DNA from: Gp6-AA40 sp050742535
Lineage (GTDB): Bacteria > Acidobacteriota > Vicinamibacteria > Vicinamibacterales > UBA2999
NCBI GenBank assembly: GCA_050742535.1
Contig: JBOGIQ010000123.1
Span: forward strand, 1 to 15,343
DNA: 15,343 nucleotides
Direction: 5' to 3'
A model generated the notes under the pieces. That model worked only from the letters and a program-made list of their open reading frames with translations. It had not been told where the DNA came from and made no database searches. This document shows, in pieces, positions 6,700 through 14,952 of the stretch. Both the position numbers and the translations under genes were made by a program. How positions within the stretch are numbered: the stretch's first letter is position 1; every line of letters starts with the position of its first letter.

Positions 6700-9600
6700 G
6701 GTTCGCCAGATCCTTCACGCTCGTTGGCGGTTTGCGCAAACGAGCACAAACCGTTCACGAGCCGCATCTGATCGACGCTCCGGCACCGCGTCTCGAGCAG
6801 CCGCGGGCTGCACACGAGCACGGCGAGTGCACGCGCACGGGAGATCGCCACGTTCAGACGATTCCGGCTGAACAGGAAATCGAGCCCGCGCGGGATGTCA
6901 TCGCCGCTGCTCGTCGCCATCGAAAAGAAGACGACGGGCGCTTCCCCACCCTGGAATTTGTCAACGGTGCCTGCCTCGACTCCCGCCGGCAGCACGTCGA
7001 GCAGACACCGCACCTGCATGTTGTACGGCGCGACAACGAGGATGTCGGCAGGCGTCAGCGGACGGCGAACGCCGGCGCGATCGGTGAACCTCCCGGTTGC
7101 GAGCAGCCGCTCGACCTCCCCGGCAATGACGCGCGCTTCCTCGACGGACTGCTGGGAATTACCCGTGTGCTCGACGGCCAGGTAGCGAAGGCCGGTACCG
7201 GATAGACCGGCGGAGTCGATGCGCTGCTGCGCGCAGCCGGCCTCGGAGCCGAGGCGATCCTCATACGCGAGCGCCGAGATGAATCGGCAGACGCCCGGAT
7301 GCATCCGCCACGTCTGGTTCAGAAACAACCCGCGATCGGGCGGGACGGTCGGCGCACCCTGCAGCAGATGCTCGAGCACCGAGACGCCGGCACCGCCGGG
7401 ATGGGTTCCCTGCGTCACGTGCGGAAGCTGCTGCGGGTCGCCAAGCAGGACGATGTTCCGCGCGCAGGGGCTCATCGCCACGGCGTCGGCAAGGGATGTC
7501 TGGCCGGCTTCGTCAACGACGAGATAGTCGAACCGCTGCTCCATCTCGGGCCGGGCGAACAGCCATGACGTGCCGGCCACGATCGGCGCGTCGCTGGCGG
7601 CGCACTCGGCGTTGTCGTCCGTGTTGACGAACCCTTTGCCGTCGTAGGCGGTTTCGTCCGCAGTCGAGCGCTTCTTCAATCCGCTGATGGGAACGTCAAG
7701 CTCCCGGCCGGCGACGATCACTTCATCCAGGAGGTTGTGAATCGCCTTGTGGCTGGTTGCGGTGACGGCAACGCGGCGTCCCTGTCCGACGAGATAGGCA
7801 ATCAGCCGGGCACCGTTATATGTCTTCCCGGATCCGGGCGGACCCTGGATGAACAGGTAGCTCTCGTCCAGACTCGCCGTCAGCTCCTGCTGCTCCCCGA
7901 GCTCCATCGTCTGCAGCCGGGCCCCGGCGGTGCGGCCGGCCACGCGTGGAGCGACGCGGGCGAGCAGATCGCGGCCCACCCGATGACATGCGACTCCAGC
8001 TTCAAGAGCCTCGGCAATGCGGACCAGCGACTCACGCTGCGCCTTGGTCTGAACGGGCCCGCCGGCAACCAACGCGTCCGGCAGCGCCATCGACGTAAAC
8101 GACGGGCCGCGCCGCAGTTCGAGGCGCCCTCGCGGATCCACGGAGGTCAGGTCGCCGGCCTTCTTTCCCTCCACACGGTCGCAGACCTCGGCGCCTTCCC
8201 GCAGCTTGAATTCCTGATCCGGAAACACGAGCGTGTGGATCAACGACTTCTTGTCCGGAAGTGGAACGGTGCCCGGCGCGGGCGCCAGATAGGCGATCGC
8301 CTCGGTGTCGTCGCGCAGCTCGTCGAGAGATTTCTTCAGCCGATCGAAGAAAGCCCACCATCCGGGCCTGGCTTCGCGGCGGTGGTAGTCCACCAGCGTG
8401 GCGAGCAATGCCGCGGCAGCAGCGCGATCGGGATCCGAAGGCGCGACGGTGTCCGCGAACTTCGTGAGACGCTCGCGCAGATCGCGGTTCTCGTCGCGCT
8501 CCTCGGGCGACTTCTCGACCGCCTCCGATTTCACGTACCACGGAATCGCGGAACCACACTGCTGTTCCGCCTCCGCCTTTCTCGCGCGGAGCCAGTCGTG
8601 AAGCAATCGCGTCGACTCGCAGTCCTCGGCGTTGTAGTCGCGGATGGCAGCGAGGATCGCGGCGTCGCCGGTCTCGAGAAACCGCAGGAACTCGAGGATC
8701 GACTCGCCGCCCCCGGTCACGGCGCCCTGCCCGGCGCCAGTCATGAAGAACTCGCGCACGCGCTTCAGCGAGTAGCTCTCATGCGAGATCTGCATCGACT
8801 GCCGCACCACCTGGTACAGATCGACGAAGACCCCGCGCCGCAGCAGGTCGTCCACCTCCGCCTCGCGGCTGCCGAACTTGCCCATGAGCCGGGTGATGGC
8901 GGCGGTCTCGTACGACGCATAGTGATAGACGTGCAGATCGGGATGGTCCTTCAGCCGGCCACGGACGAAGTCGATGAAGTCCTCGAACGCACGCTTCTCG
9001 CCGTCGCGAGCGGCGGTCTCGAAGGCCTTGTAGCGCCAGCCGTCCCCCTCCTTGTAGCGAATGCCCCACAGATACTCCAGGCCGCCGGACGGATCGAAGA
9101 ACGGGTAACCCTCGATGTCGAAGAAGATGTCGCCGGCAGACGGCGCCGGGAGCAGTCCGAAACCGCGCTTCGGCTCCGGCGTCAAGAGCTCATACCGATG
9201 CGGGTTGCCGCGCGCCGCCACCTGCAGCCGGGCCTGGCGCGCCAGACGGTCGAACGTCTGCGCCTGGATCCCTGTTGCCGGTGCGGCGTTGACGCTCGCA
9301 AGCTGCGCAACGGTCGCTACGCCCGCCGCGTTCAGCCGCTCGACCTGATCCCGCCGCATCCCCGCCACCAAGCTGAGATGGTCGTCGCGCCGCCGCTCGC
9401 TGTCGCAGTGCGACGCGTAGCCGCACACGCGGCAGTGCCCGACGGGCACGGGATACGTGTCGCGGCGCTCCTCGAGCGCGCGCCCGAATCGCGCGCGAAC
9501 GGCACGGTAATACGCCAGAAAGTCCGGCGGCGCATACGCGATCGTTTCGCGCGACCCGAGGACGACGTGCATGCGGAGGGGGTGGAGGCTCTGCAGCCGC

Positions 9601-10070
9601 GTGAGCTGCTCGGTGTACCAACAGAGCTGCAGGATGAAATACGGTTTCGGGTGCCGCGCGAGCTTCGCGTCGCACGCTTCGTAGCTCCACTCGCCAAGCG
9701 CCGACGGCCGATCCACGCGGATCAGAAAATCCGCAATGCCGCGCCAGGGAGGATCGACGAACACCGCCTGATAGAGGATCTCGGCGCCGTCGCGCATGGC
9801 CCGCTCGGTTCGCGCGGCATCACGCTCCCAGTCGACGTGACCGTCGGACGCGATCTCGACGACCTGCCGACCCCGATCGCGAAGCTGCTGCAGCCAGGCC
9901 TGCTCGTGCTCGAAACCCTTCGCGCGGACGATCTCCGCCTGCGGGTCCTTCTCTTCCTGGACACCGAGGCCATCGACGGCGAGCAGATCGAGGCTCGTGA
10001 GGTGCTCGCACTCGACGAAATGATTGAGATCGCTTGGCGAGAAGAACAGGTCCGCGGCTACCCGTTGCAT
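6693..10070 (-). CDS. TM0106-family RecB-like nuclease fused to RNase H-fold domain and Upf1-like SF1 helicase
   Basis: The 1125-residue protein has the order of the TM0106 RecB-like nuclease/helicase family. Residues about 10-225 are a Cas4/RecB-type nuclease: GIADFL (Asp114), YEACDAKL (Asp134, Lys136), a later Gln148-Tyr152 pair, and four cysteines placed as for an iron-sulphur cluster (C21; C213, C216, C222). Residues about 312-495 match the RNase_H_2/YprB exonuclease fold (FFDIEGY with D318 and E320, YHYASYET, YNAEDCESTRLL). Residues about 720-1115 are a Dna2/Upf1-like helicase: GPPGSGKT (743-750), DEAGQ (853-857), GDPQQLP (877-883), VDKFQGGE and NVAISRAR (1073-1080). Such proteins probably process DNA ends or branched DNA, and are found both as housekeeping genes and near defence genes. 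All motifs look intact. ATG 10070 has AAGGG just upstream and lies 26 nt after the HNH gene, so it is probably the last gene of that operon. Confidence 0.93.
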   Translation of the reverse strand: MQRVAADLFFSPSDLNHFVECEHLTSLDLLAVDGLGVQEEKDPQAEIVRAKGFEHEQAWLQQLRDRGRQVVEIASDGHVDWERDAARTERAMRDGAEILYQAVFVDPPWRGIADFLIRVDRPSALGEWSYEACDAKLARHPKPYFILQLCWYTEQLTRLQSLHPLRMHVVLGSRETIAYAPPDFLAYYRAVRARFGRALEERRDTYPVPVGHCRVCGYASHCDSERRRDDHLSLVAGMRRDQVERLNAAGVATVAQLASVNAAPATGIQAQTFDRLARQARLQVAARGNPHRYELLTPEPKRGFGLLPAPSAGDIFFDIEGYPFFDPSGGLEYLWGIRYKEGDGWRYKAFETAARDGEKRAFEDFIDFVRGRLKDHPDLHVYHYASYETAAITRLMGKFGSREAEVDDLLRRGVFVDLYQVVRQSMQISHESYSLKRVREFFMTGAGQGAVTGGGESILEFLRFLETGDAAILAAIRDYNAEDCESTRLLHDWLRARKAEAEQQCGSAIPWYVKSEAVEKSPEERDENRDLRERLTKFADTVAPSDPDRAAAAALLATLVDYHRREARPGWWAFFDRLKKSLDELRDDTEAIAYLAPAPGTVPLPDKKSLIHTLVFPDQEFKLREGAEVCDRVEGKKAGDLTSVDPRGRLELRRGPSFTSMALPDALVAGGPVQTKAQRESLVRIAEALEAGVACHRVGRDLLARVAPRVAGRTAGARLQTMELGEQQELTASLDESYLFIQGPPGSGKTYNGARLIAYLVGQGRRVAVTATSHKAIHNLLDEVIVAGRELDVPISGLKKRSTADETAYDGKGFVNTDDNAECAASDAPIVAGTSWLFARPEMEQRFDYLVVDEAGQTSLADAVAMSPCARNIVLLGDPQQLPHVTQGTHPGGAGVSVLEHLLQGAPTVPPDRGLFLNQTWRMHPGVCRFISALAYEDRLGSEAGCAQQRIDSAGLSGTGLRYLAVEHTGNSQQSVEEARVIAGEVERLLATGRFTDRAGVRRPLTPADILVVAPYNMQVRCLLDVLPAGVEAGTVDKFQGGEAPVVFFSMATSSGDDIPRGLDFLFSRNRLNVAISRARALAVLVCSPRLLETRCRSVDQMRLVNGLCSFAQTANEREGSGEPA

Positions 10071-10096
10071 GGTCCCTTCAGATGGAAGGTCAGCGC

Positions 10097-10933
10097 TTAC
10101 AAGCTGTCGAGCACCTGTTTCGCGGCCTCGCTCTTGTACGACAGCCCGGACAGCAGGTGCTTCACGGCCACAGAGTATTCAGCCTTGGCGGACGCCGCAC
10201 GGCGGATGTCCGCGAGACGATCGTCCGCCGTGTGCAACGCGATCGCGTCGTGGGTCTTGGCGTGACGCGACAAATGTTTATCTGCCTCATCGACCCAGTC
10301 GCGCACCTGCCGCAACGTCGTCGCACGGCGCTCCACGAGGATCGGATGCGTCAAGTGATAGCGCTTAATCGTCTCTTTGGCCATCCGGTATTCGCGCTCC
10401 TGGATCTTCGGGACCGCCGGTCCGATACTCCCGTCCTCGCTGAACGCGATCAACCGCACGTGGGCGACTCGCACCGGATCGAGCAGCAAGGGGTACTCGT
10501 TCTCGATATCGTCGGTGTCGCACCTCGCGCGTTTGGCCTCTTCCCATAGTGGGAAGTAATCGTGTTTGCCACCAGCCGTTGTTGCCGTCGTCCTGATGCT
10601 GTTGCAGAACGTACAGGTGAAGCGGTAATTCCTCCAGTCGAAGGCCAGCCACCAATACCCGTCATGCGGGGGAGCGGCATCTTTCACATTGCCTTTCGGG
10701 CGATAGTGGTCGACGGCGTTGTCCGAGCGGGGATCGATCGATTCGCAGTACCAGCATTTTCTGTGCGAGAGCGTCGACAAACTGTCTTTCAGCGCCTTCC
10801 ACACCTCCTGGTTGTCGTTGATCACCTTCGAGCGGGTAGCCGGGCTGGCGCCAACGACCGCCGCCGCGGCCTTGTCAGCCGCGGCGACCCAGTCCTTATC
10901 GAGTTTCAGGTCGCGAATATCGATCCACCTCAT
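10097..10933 (-). CDS. HNH endonuclease, PtuB/TIGR02646-like (Septu nuclease subunit)
   Basis: This 278-residue protein carries an HNH/beta-beta-alpha-metal nuclease with a zinc knuckle: CWYC (60-63), VDHYRPK with D75 and H76, DWRNY with N102, and CTFCN (107-111). After it comes EYPLLLDP (146-153), a stretch I associate with PtuB and TIGR02646 proteins, and a helical C-terminus. In Septu (PtuAB) and in Ec78-type retrons, an HNH protein like this works with an ABC-type ATPase and cuts nucleic acid after phage infection. Here the gene lies 28 nt downstream of a gene whose C-terminal third is such an ATPase, so partnership is strongly implied. The ATG at 10933 has AGGTG four bases upstream. No retron reverse transcriptase is visible. 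The metal-binding residues look complete, so an active nuclease is expected. Confidence 0.88.
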   Translation of the reverse strand: MRWIDIRDLKLDKDWVAAADKAAAAVVGASPATRSKVINDNQEVWKALKDSLSTLSHRKCWYCESIDPRSDNAVDHYRPKGNVKDAAPPHDGYWWLAFDWRNYRFTCTFCNSIRTTATTAGGKHDYFPLWEEAKRARCDTDDIENEYPLLLDPVRVAHVRLIAFSEDGSIGPAVPKIQEREYRMAKETIKRYHLTHPILVERRATTLRQVRDWVDEADKHLSRHAKTHDAIALHTADDRLADIRRAASAKAEYSVAVKHLLSGLSYKSEAAKQVLDSL

Positions 10934-10961
10934 GGTTCACCTGGTATCGAAGACGTGCCGG

Positions 10962-13900
10962 TTACTCGTCGGATTGACGCTGCTTGATCTCGCGTACGAC
11001 GGCTTCCGCCGTTCGTGCCCGTTCGCGCTTCTGATCGGCCGTCAACGTGACGATCGGCGTCTCGTTCGACGCGGCGCTCTCGACTCGCGCCATCGCCTCG
11101 ACGAACACCGAATAGAGCGGATCGCGAACGAATTGAGTGGCATCCACGTATTTGACCTGCTCCTCGAGCGCTCCAATCTCGCGGTCGATCTTGTCACGCT
11201 CAGCCACGGACAGCCCTTCTTCGAGCCGGCGTGCCGTCAACTGGCGCTTTTGCGCGAGCGCCTCGGCCGTGTCGAGATCGAGGTGCGAGCTGAGGCCGAA
11301 GAGATCGCTTGTCAGGAGGCCGGCGGCGCCCATTCCCTTGAGCGAGTGTTCAAGCTGCGTGATCTGAACGACGCCGGCGGCGTCCCGCTCGAAACGATGG
11401 ACCTGCTCCGCCTCGAGCCCTCCGACGACGAGCGGCGAGTGCGACGTGACGATGAATTGCGCGCCTTTGAACATCTCGGAGAGACGCTTGACGAGGGCCT
11501 GCTGCCATGCGGGATGCATATGGGCGTCGATTTCGTCGACGAGCACGATCACGGGCGAGGCGAGCGGGTCGGTGCCCTCGGGCGCCGTCTCGTAGAGCCG
11601 CTGCATCAGCGCGCCGGCCCATCCGACCAGGGACAAGGTGCCCTGGCTCAGGCTCTCGAAGGGGATCGGCCCATCCTTGGTTTGAATGGTGATCTCGCCG
11701 GTGTTCGCGTTCACGCCGCCGGGGCCGATCGAAACACCGGCCGTCAGCGACGCCAGCAGGACGAAGATGCGATCGTAAAGCGCGGCGTACCGTGCGCGAT
11801 CCGCCGTGGGAGTACTGGCAGAGGTCTTCAGGTGATCGAGCCGGACGATCCACTGCTTGATATTGTCGAACCTGGGATCAGGCTCTTCGCTCGTCAGCGG
11901 CAGGAGATCCGACGGGTTCGGCCGCTGTGGCTTCGACTCGCGCGCTCTCTCGCGGCGCCCGCCAACCGTCCGCAACGCGGGATACGCGACCGCCAGTACG
12001 CTTTCACGTTCCAGCGGCACGCCCGATTCCGACTGGACGATGACGCCCCCACTGCTTCTCCTGGCGATGGTCGTGATGAAATCCCGGCCACCCAAACAGA
12101 TTTTGATCTCGCCGAGCGTCGTTTGGCTTTTGAGCAGCCGCTCGGCAAAGGGCTCTCCCGCTTTGCCACAGAGGCCAACGGCGATGGCCTTCAACACGGA
12201 CGATTTGCCAACGCCGTTGTCGCCGAGGATGACCGTCCAGTGCTCGTCCAGATCGATCGCGCACTCCGAAAAGGGCCCGATGTTCCGCAGCTCGACGCGT
12301 GTGATTCGTGCCGCCTTCGTGGCCTGCTCTTGCGACGAGGCGACGCCGAGCCGTGAGTCGATCGCCCGGACGAAACGGTCGATCGCTCCAGTCCGGTGAT
12401 CGGCGGTGAACGGCAGCACCTTGAGCCGGAACTGAGACTCCAAATTACGGCACAAGGGCTCCCACGTCGGATCGGCGACCTCGATCAGCGCATGATGGGT
12501 CCGCGACGGCTCGGCCGTCCGATCGATCGTGCGAAGGAAATTCTCCACGCCGCCCAGGCTGACGCCGATGAACAACAGCGATCGCGAGTAGTACAGGCGG
12601 CGAAGCAGATCGCGGAAGGCGTCGTTTCTCGAAACGGCGTCTTTCACGTTCTGGTGCGACAGCAGGATCTCGTCCGGCGCGCCGATGCTGCCATTGAGCA
12701 TGAAGACGAAAAACTCGTTCCGGCTCATCGCGTCCAGACATCGCTCTGCCTGCTGGGGCCCGAACACGCTGCCGCGCCTGGAAAACGCGCGAATGGCAAC
12801 GTCGTCGACGTTGAGCGACACGACACCCGATATCTGAAACCCCGACAGAATCGAATGTGTGCTCACGTCGGGGCTGGTGTGGGTCGCGAGCTCGGCGACG
12901 ATCCGTCGCGTGATTTCCGACGCCGGCACCTGCGCGCGCAAGGCGTCCACCACGTCGTCGATTGGGCGGTTCTCGCGCAATGTCTCGAACTGGGGCACCT
13001 GCGCCGGGTCGAGATCCTCGTGAATGATCTCGTCGATGAGCGACGACCAGGTGGGCAAGCCGGCCTGAGCGCTCATCCCGGCGCCGAGCACCACCACACA
13101 CTCGCCACTGCGGATCGCGCCGAGCAACGGTTCCGGTGGGATCGGAACGTCTATTGGAGGGATGGTTACCTTCGTTTCAGCGTGGCGAGTTGTCGTTCGT
13201 GGCTGCTCGCGCTGAATTTTTTTCGAGAGATAGTTGTAGGTGGCGTGCGAGGGCAGCACGTGCCGCCGGACGATGAGCAGCGCGACGAACACACACGTCA
13301 TCGCCCCCGCCCATAAGAAAAAGAACAACACATGCGTGCCGTCGACGGCGAAGCTCAAGAGAACGATCAACGCCGCCGCCGCTGCTCCGATCCGGCCAAA
13401 CGCGAGCGCGCTCCCGGTCCCGCTGCCGCGAAGTACGGTCGGATAGATGTTGACCGCCAGCGCATACAGTGAGCTCTGCAGCCCGAGGATCAACATCCCG
13501 GCAATTGAAAACGTCGTGATCAGGCCGGGTCCTTGCGTCGGGTCGATGCGCAATGCCGCGATGATCAGAGCGACGACAGCGGCCGTGCCCGACATCACCA
13601 GCGTCGTTGCGCGCGAGCCTGCCTGTTGGATGATGAGTGCGCTGATAAGCGCGCCCGCGATCCCCGCAACCTGATAGAGCGTCAGTGCGGTGGTGACATA
13701 AGACAGGCTCACGTCGCCAGCCAGCTTGCTGACGATCATCTGCGGGCCGATGTTGCCGGCAAGCAGGCAGAACAGGAAGGCGCCGCATAACCCGAAGGTG
13801 TCGCGCCGGAACCGGGGCCCGAAGATCTCACCCATGAATCGGCCCGGTCCAGCGTCAGCGTTCTCTTGCGACGGCCCTTCCGAGGAGGCGGCGCCGGACG

Positions 13901-14609
13901 GTACGTCGAGTCCCATCCGCCTCATTAGTGCGGTCAGCTCCGACCGTCGACCTGGTTGGTGAGCCAGAAAGTAGGGCGACTCAGGCAGGACCCTTCCAAG
14001 CCAGATGGCGACAACGATTGAGACACCACCGGCGGCCGGGAGGAGCGTCTTCCAGTTCAGCCACCAAGCGCCGGCGATGACGCCGGCGGCAAGCAACGCA
14101 CCAATCGAGAAGCCTACGACTGTCAGCGTGACGGCAAGCGGGCGGTGACTGCGCGGACCGTACTCTGAGGCCAGAATCACCGCACTGGTGACTGTCGAAC
14201 CGAAACCAACATTGATGAGAAACCCCACAATGCCAAACGTTGCCGGGCTGTTCACCGCCGCCATCAGCATCGTCAACACGGCCAGCCACAGAACGCTGAC
14301 AAACAGGCATTTGCGGCGGCCCAGGCGATCTGCCTGTCTCCCTCCGAGCCAGCTGCCAACGAGAGTGCCGACGAGCATCCAGTTGAACGCGTTCTGATAC
14401 TCGGAAGAGGATCCTGAATCGATCACGAGTGCATTGCGTACGTGAATCAACAGACGCTGGTCGAAGGCAGCGACGATTGCGATGAACGCCGTGCCGAAGC
14501 AAATCAGCTTTTGATACCGGCTCCAGCGCCCTTCGTCGAGCAGCGTCTCAATGGCAGTCGCTTGCACGCGCTCGGTCGCCGCGCCGCTCGAATGGGCCAT
14601 GGCGCTCAC
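10962..14609 (-). CDS. MFS transporter - SIR2-like - PtuA-type ABC ATPase fusion
   Basis: One uninterrupted 1215-residue frame holds three domains. Residues about 30-450 are a 12-helix MFS transporter with motif A (GGRQADRLGRR, 89-99), Asp50 in helix 1, PESPYFL (209-215) after helix 6, and NIYPTVLRGSGTGSALAFGRIG (387-408), like aromatic-acid or sugar porters. Residues about 490-765 are SIR2-like: LGAGMSAQAGLPTW (GAG 509-511), LNVDD with Asn600, and FIGVSL; but the usual HG is N639-G640. Residues 770-1215 are an AAA_21/PtuA-like ATPase: Walker A GDNGVGKS (796-803), signature LSQG, LVDEIDAHMHP (Walker B), TSHSPL (switch His), then LLTSDLFGL and a coiled tail without Toprim. Twelve helices leave SIR2 and ATPase in the cytosol. 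GTG 14609 was chosen because GAGG lies seven bases upstream; ATG 14600 is the alternative. I know of no described defence protein with this order. I infer a membrane-tethered sensor controlling the HNH partner. Confidence 0.9.
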   Translation of the reverse strand: MSAMAHSSGAATERVQATAIETLLDEGRWSRYQKLICFGTAFIAIVAAFDQRLLIHVRNALVIDSGSSSEYQNAFNWMLVGTLVGSWLGGRQADRLGRRKCLFVSVLWLAVLTMLMAAVNSPATFGIVGFLINVGFGSTVTSAVILASEYGPRSHRPLAVTLTVVGFSIGALLAAGVIAGAWWLNWKTLLPAAGGVSIVVAIWLGRVLPESPYFLAHQPGRRSELTALMRRMGLDVPSGAASSEGPSQENADAGPGRFMGEIFGPRFRRDTFGLCGAFLFCLLAGNIGPQMIVSKLAGDVSLSYVTTALTLYQVAGIAGALISALIIQQAGSRATTLVMSGTAAVVALIIAALRIDPTQGPGLITTFSIAGMLILGLQSSLYALAVNIYPTVLRGSGTGSALAFGRIGAAAAALIVLLSFAVDGTHVLFFFLWAGAMTCVFVALLIVRRHVLPSHATYNYLSKKIQREQPRTTTRHAETKVTIPPIDVPIPPEPLLGAIRSGECVVVLGAGMSAQAGLPTWSSLIDEIIHEDLDPAQVPQFETLRENRPIDDVVDALRAQVPASEITRRIVAELATHTSPDVSTHSILSGFQISGVVSLNVDDVAIRAFSRRGSVFGPQQAERCLDAMSRNEFFVFMLNGSIGAPDEILLSHQNVKDAVSRNDAFRDLLRRLYYSRSLLFIGVSLGGVENFLRTIDRTAEPSRTHHALIEVADPTWEPLCRNLESQFRLKVLPFTADHRTGAIDRFVRAIDSRLGVASSQEQATKAARITRVELRNIGPFSECAIDLDEHWTVILGDNGVGKSSVLKAIAVGLCGKAGEPFAERLLKSQTTLGEIKICLGGRDFITTIARRSSGGVIVQSESGVPLERESVLAVAYPALRTVGGRRERARESKPQRPNPSDLLPLTSEEPDPRFDNIKQWIVRLDHLKTSASTPTADRARYAALYDRIFVLLASLTAGVSIGPGGVNANTGEITIQTKDGPIPFESLSQGTLSLVGWAGALMQRLYETAPEGTDPLASPVIVLVDEIDAHMHPAWQQALVKRLSEMFKGAQFIVTSHSPLVVGGLEAEQVHRFERDAAGVVQITQLEHSLKGMGAAGLLTSDLFGLSSHLDLDTAEALAQKRQLTARRLEEGLSVAERDKIDREIGALEEQVKYVDATQFVRDPLYSVFVEAMARVESAASNETPIVTLTADQKRERARTAEAVVREIKQRQSDE

Positions 14610-14722
14610 GGCACCACCTCAATCACGGTAGTGCCGCTCACGCCGCCATGGACGGCCTGGAAGGTCACCAGAATCTGCTCCTGGGGAGCCGCGATGAATA
14701 GCAGTCGTGTACTCACAGACAC
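14606..14722 (-). CDS. Possible short upstream reading frame, stop overlapping the MFS fusion start
   Basis: The frame is open from 14746 to its TGA at 14608-14606 after an in-frame TAG at 14749-14747. The first possible start is GTG at 14722, giving 38 residues. The tail (EQILVTFQAVHGGVSGTTVIEVVP) alternates hydrophobic and polar residues like beta strands and looks coding. The stop and the next start share the four bases GTGA, a typical coupling arrangement, and its last codons carry the GAGG that serves the MFS fusion. Against a gene: no ribosome binding site before GTG 14722, and the peptide is very short. It may be a leader peptide for coupling, the tail of a decayed gene, or chance. I recognise no family. 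Confidence 0.32.
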   Translation of the reverse strand: MSVSTRLLFIAAPQEQILVTFQAVHGGVSGTTVIEVVP

Positions 14723-14894
14723 GGCATAGGCGAAGTGCGGCGGATCCTAACTCAACATTCGCCGGCCGCGGAGGCGAACGCACGGAAAGATCGCGGCTTG
14801 TCCGTCTCGTCGTTTGCGCTCGAATCCAGGGCTGTTTTGGAGGCCGGGCGGTGTCATAGCGAACCATAAAGTCGCAAAGAGTCAGTCCAAACGC

Positions 14895-14912
14895 GGTTCC
14901 CCCGCCGGAACC
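14895..14912. repeat. Inverted repeat in the leader of the MFS fusion operon
   Basis: GGTTCC (14895-14900) and GGAACC (14907-14912) form a perfect 6-bp inverted repeat with a 6-nt loop (CCCGCC). It lies 11 bases from a second, longer inverted repeat, both inside the predicted 5' leader of the operon transcribed from 14609. It may fold in RNA or serve as a protein site. Confidence 0.4.
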
Positions 14913-14923
14913 TGGCCGCCGGC

Positions 14924-14944
14924 TCGATCTACGGCTCAGATCGA
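14924..14944. repeat. Inverted repeat just downstream of the candidate promoter
   Basis: TCGATCT (14924-14930) and AGATCGA (14938-14944) form a perfect 7-bp inverted repeat around a 7-nt loop. On the minus strand it starts about nine bases after the candidate -10 box, so it would lie at or next to the transcription start. That position fits an operator or a 5' hairpin of the message. Confidence 0.4.
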
Positions 14945-14952
14945 CGGCAGTC

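Noticed and set aside
7737..10265. Very long plus-strand open frame (842 codons) opposite the nuclease-helicase gene
   Set aside because: Its translation is low in recognisable domains and rich in Arg, Gln and Pro, while the opposite strand encodes a protein with complete helicase and nuclease motifs. It is a mirror frame typical of GC-rich genes.
10962..12300. OLD/Gabija-type nuclease, considered for the ATPase part of the fusion
   Set aside because: The sequence after TSHSPL has no Toprim acidic motifs; it ends in LLTSDLFGL and a coiled tail as in ATPases paired with HNH proteins.
10719..12356. Plus-strand open frame of 545 codons opposite the ATPase part of the fusion
   Set aside because: No domain or motif is visible, and the minus strand carries the intact Walker A, signature, Walker B and switch motifs. 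Other long plus-strand frames (3482-4723, 12396-13316) fail for the same reason.
10097..14609. Retron of the Ec78 type, suggested by the PtuAB-like ATPase and HNH pair
   Set aside because: No reverse transcriptase frame or msr/msd-like RNA is visible nearby; the pair is better described as Septu-like.
828..14925. CCGCCGGCTC shared by the left (828-837) and right (14916-14925) flanks, considered as attachment-site repeats
   Set aside because: Only 10 bp, all GC-rich and partly palindromic, with the left copy overlapping the STAND stop codon; no integrase or tRNA is present. Chance is the simpler explanation.
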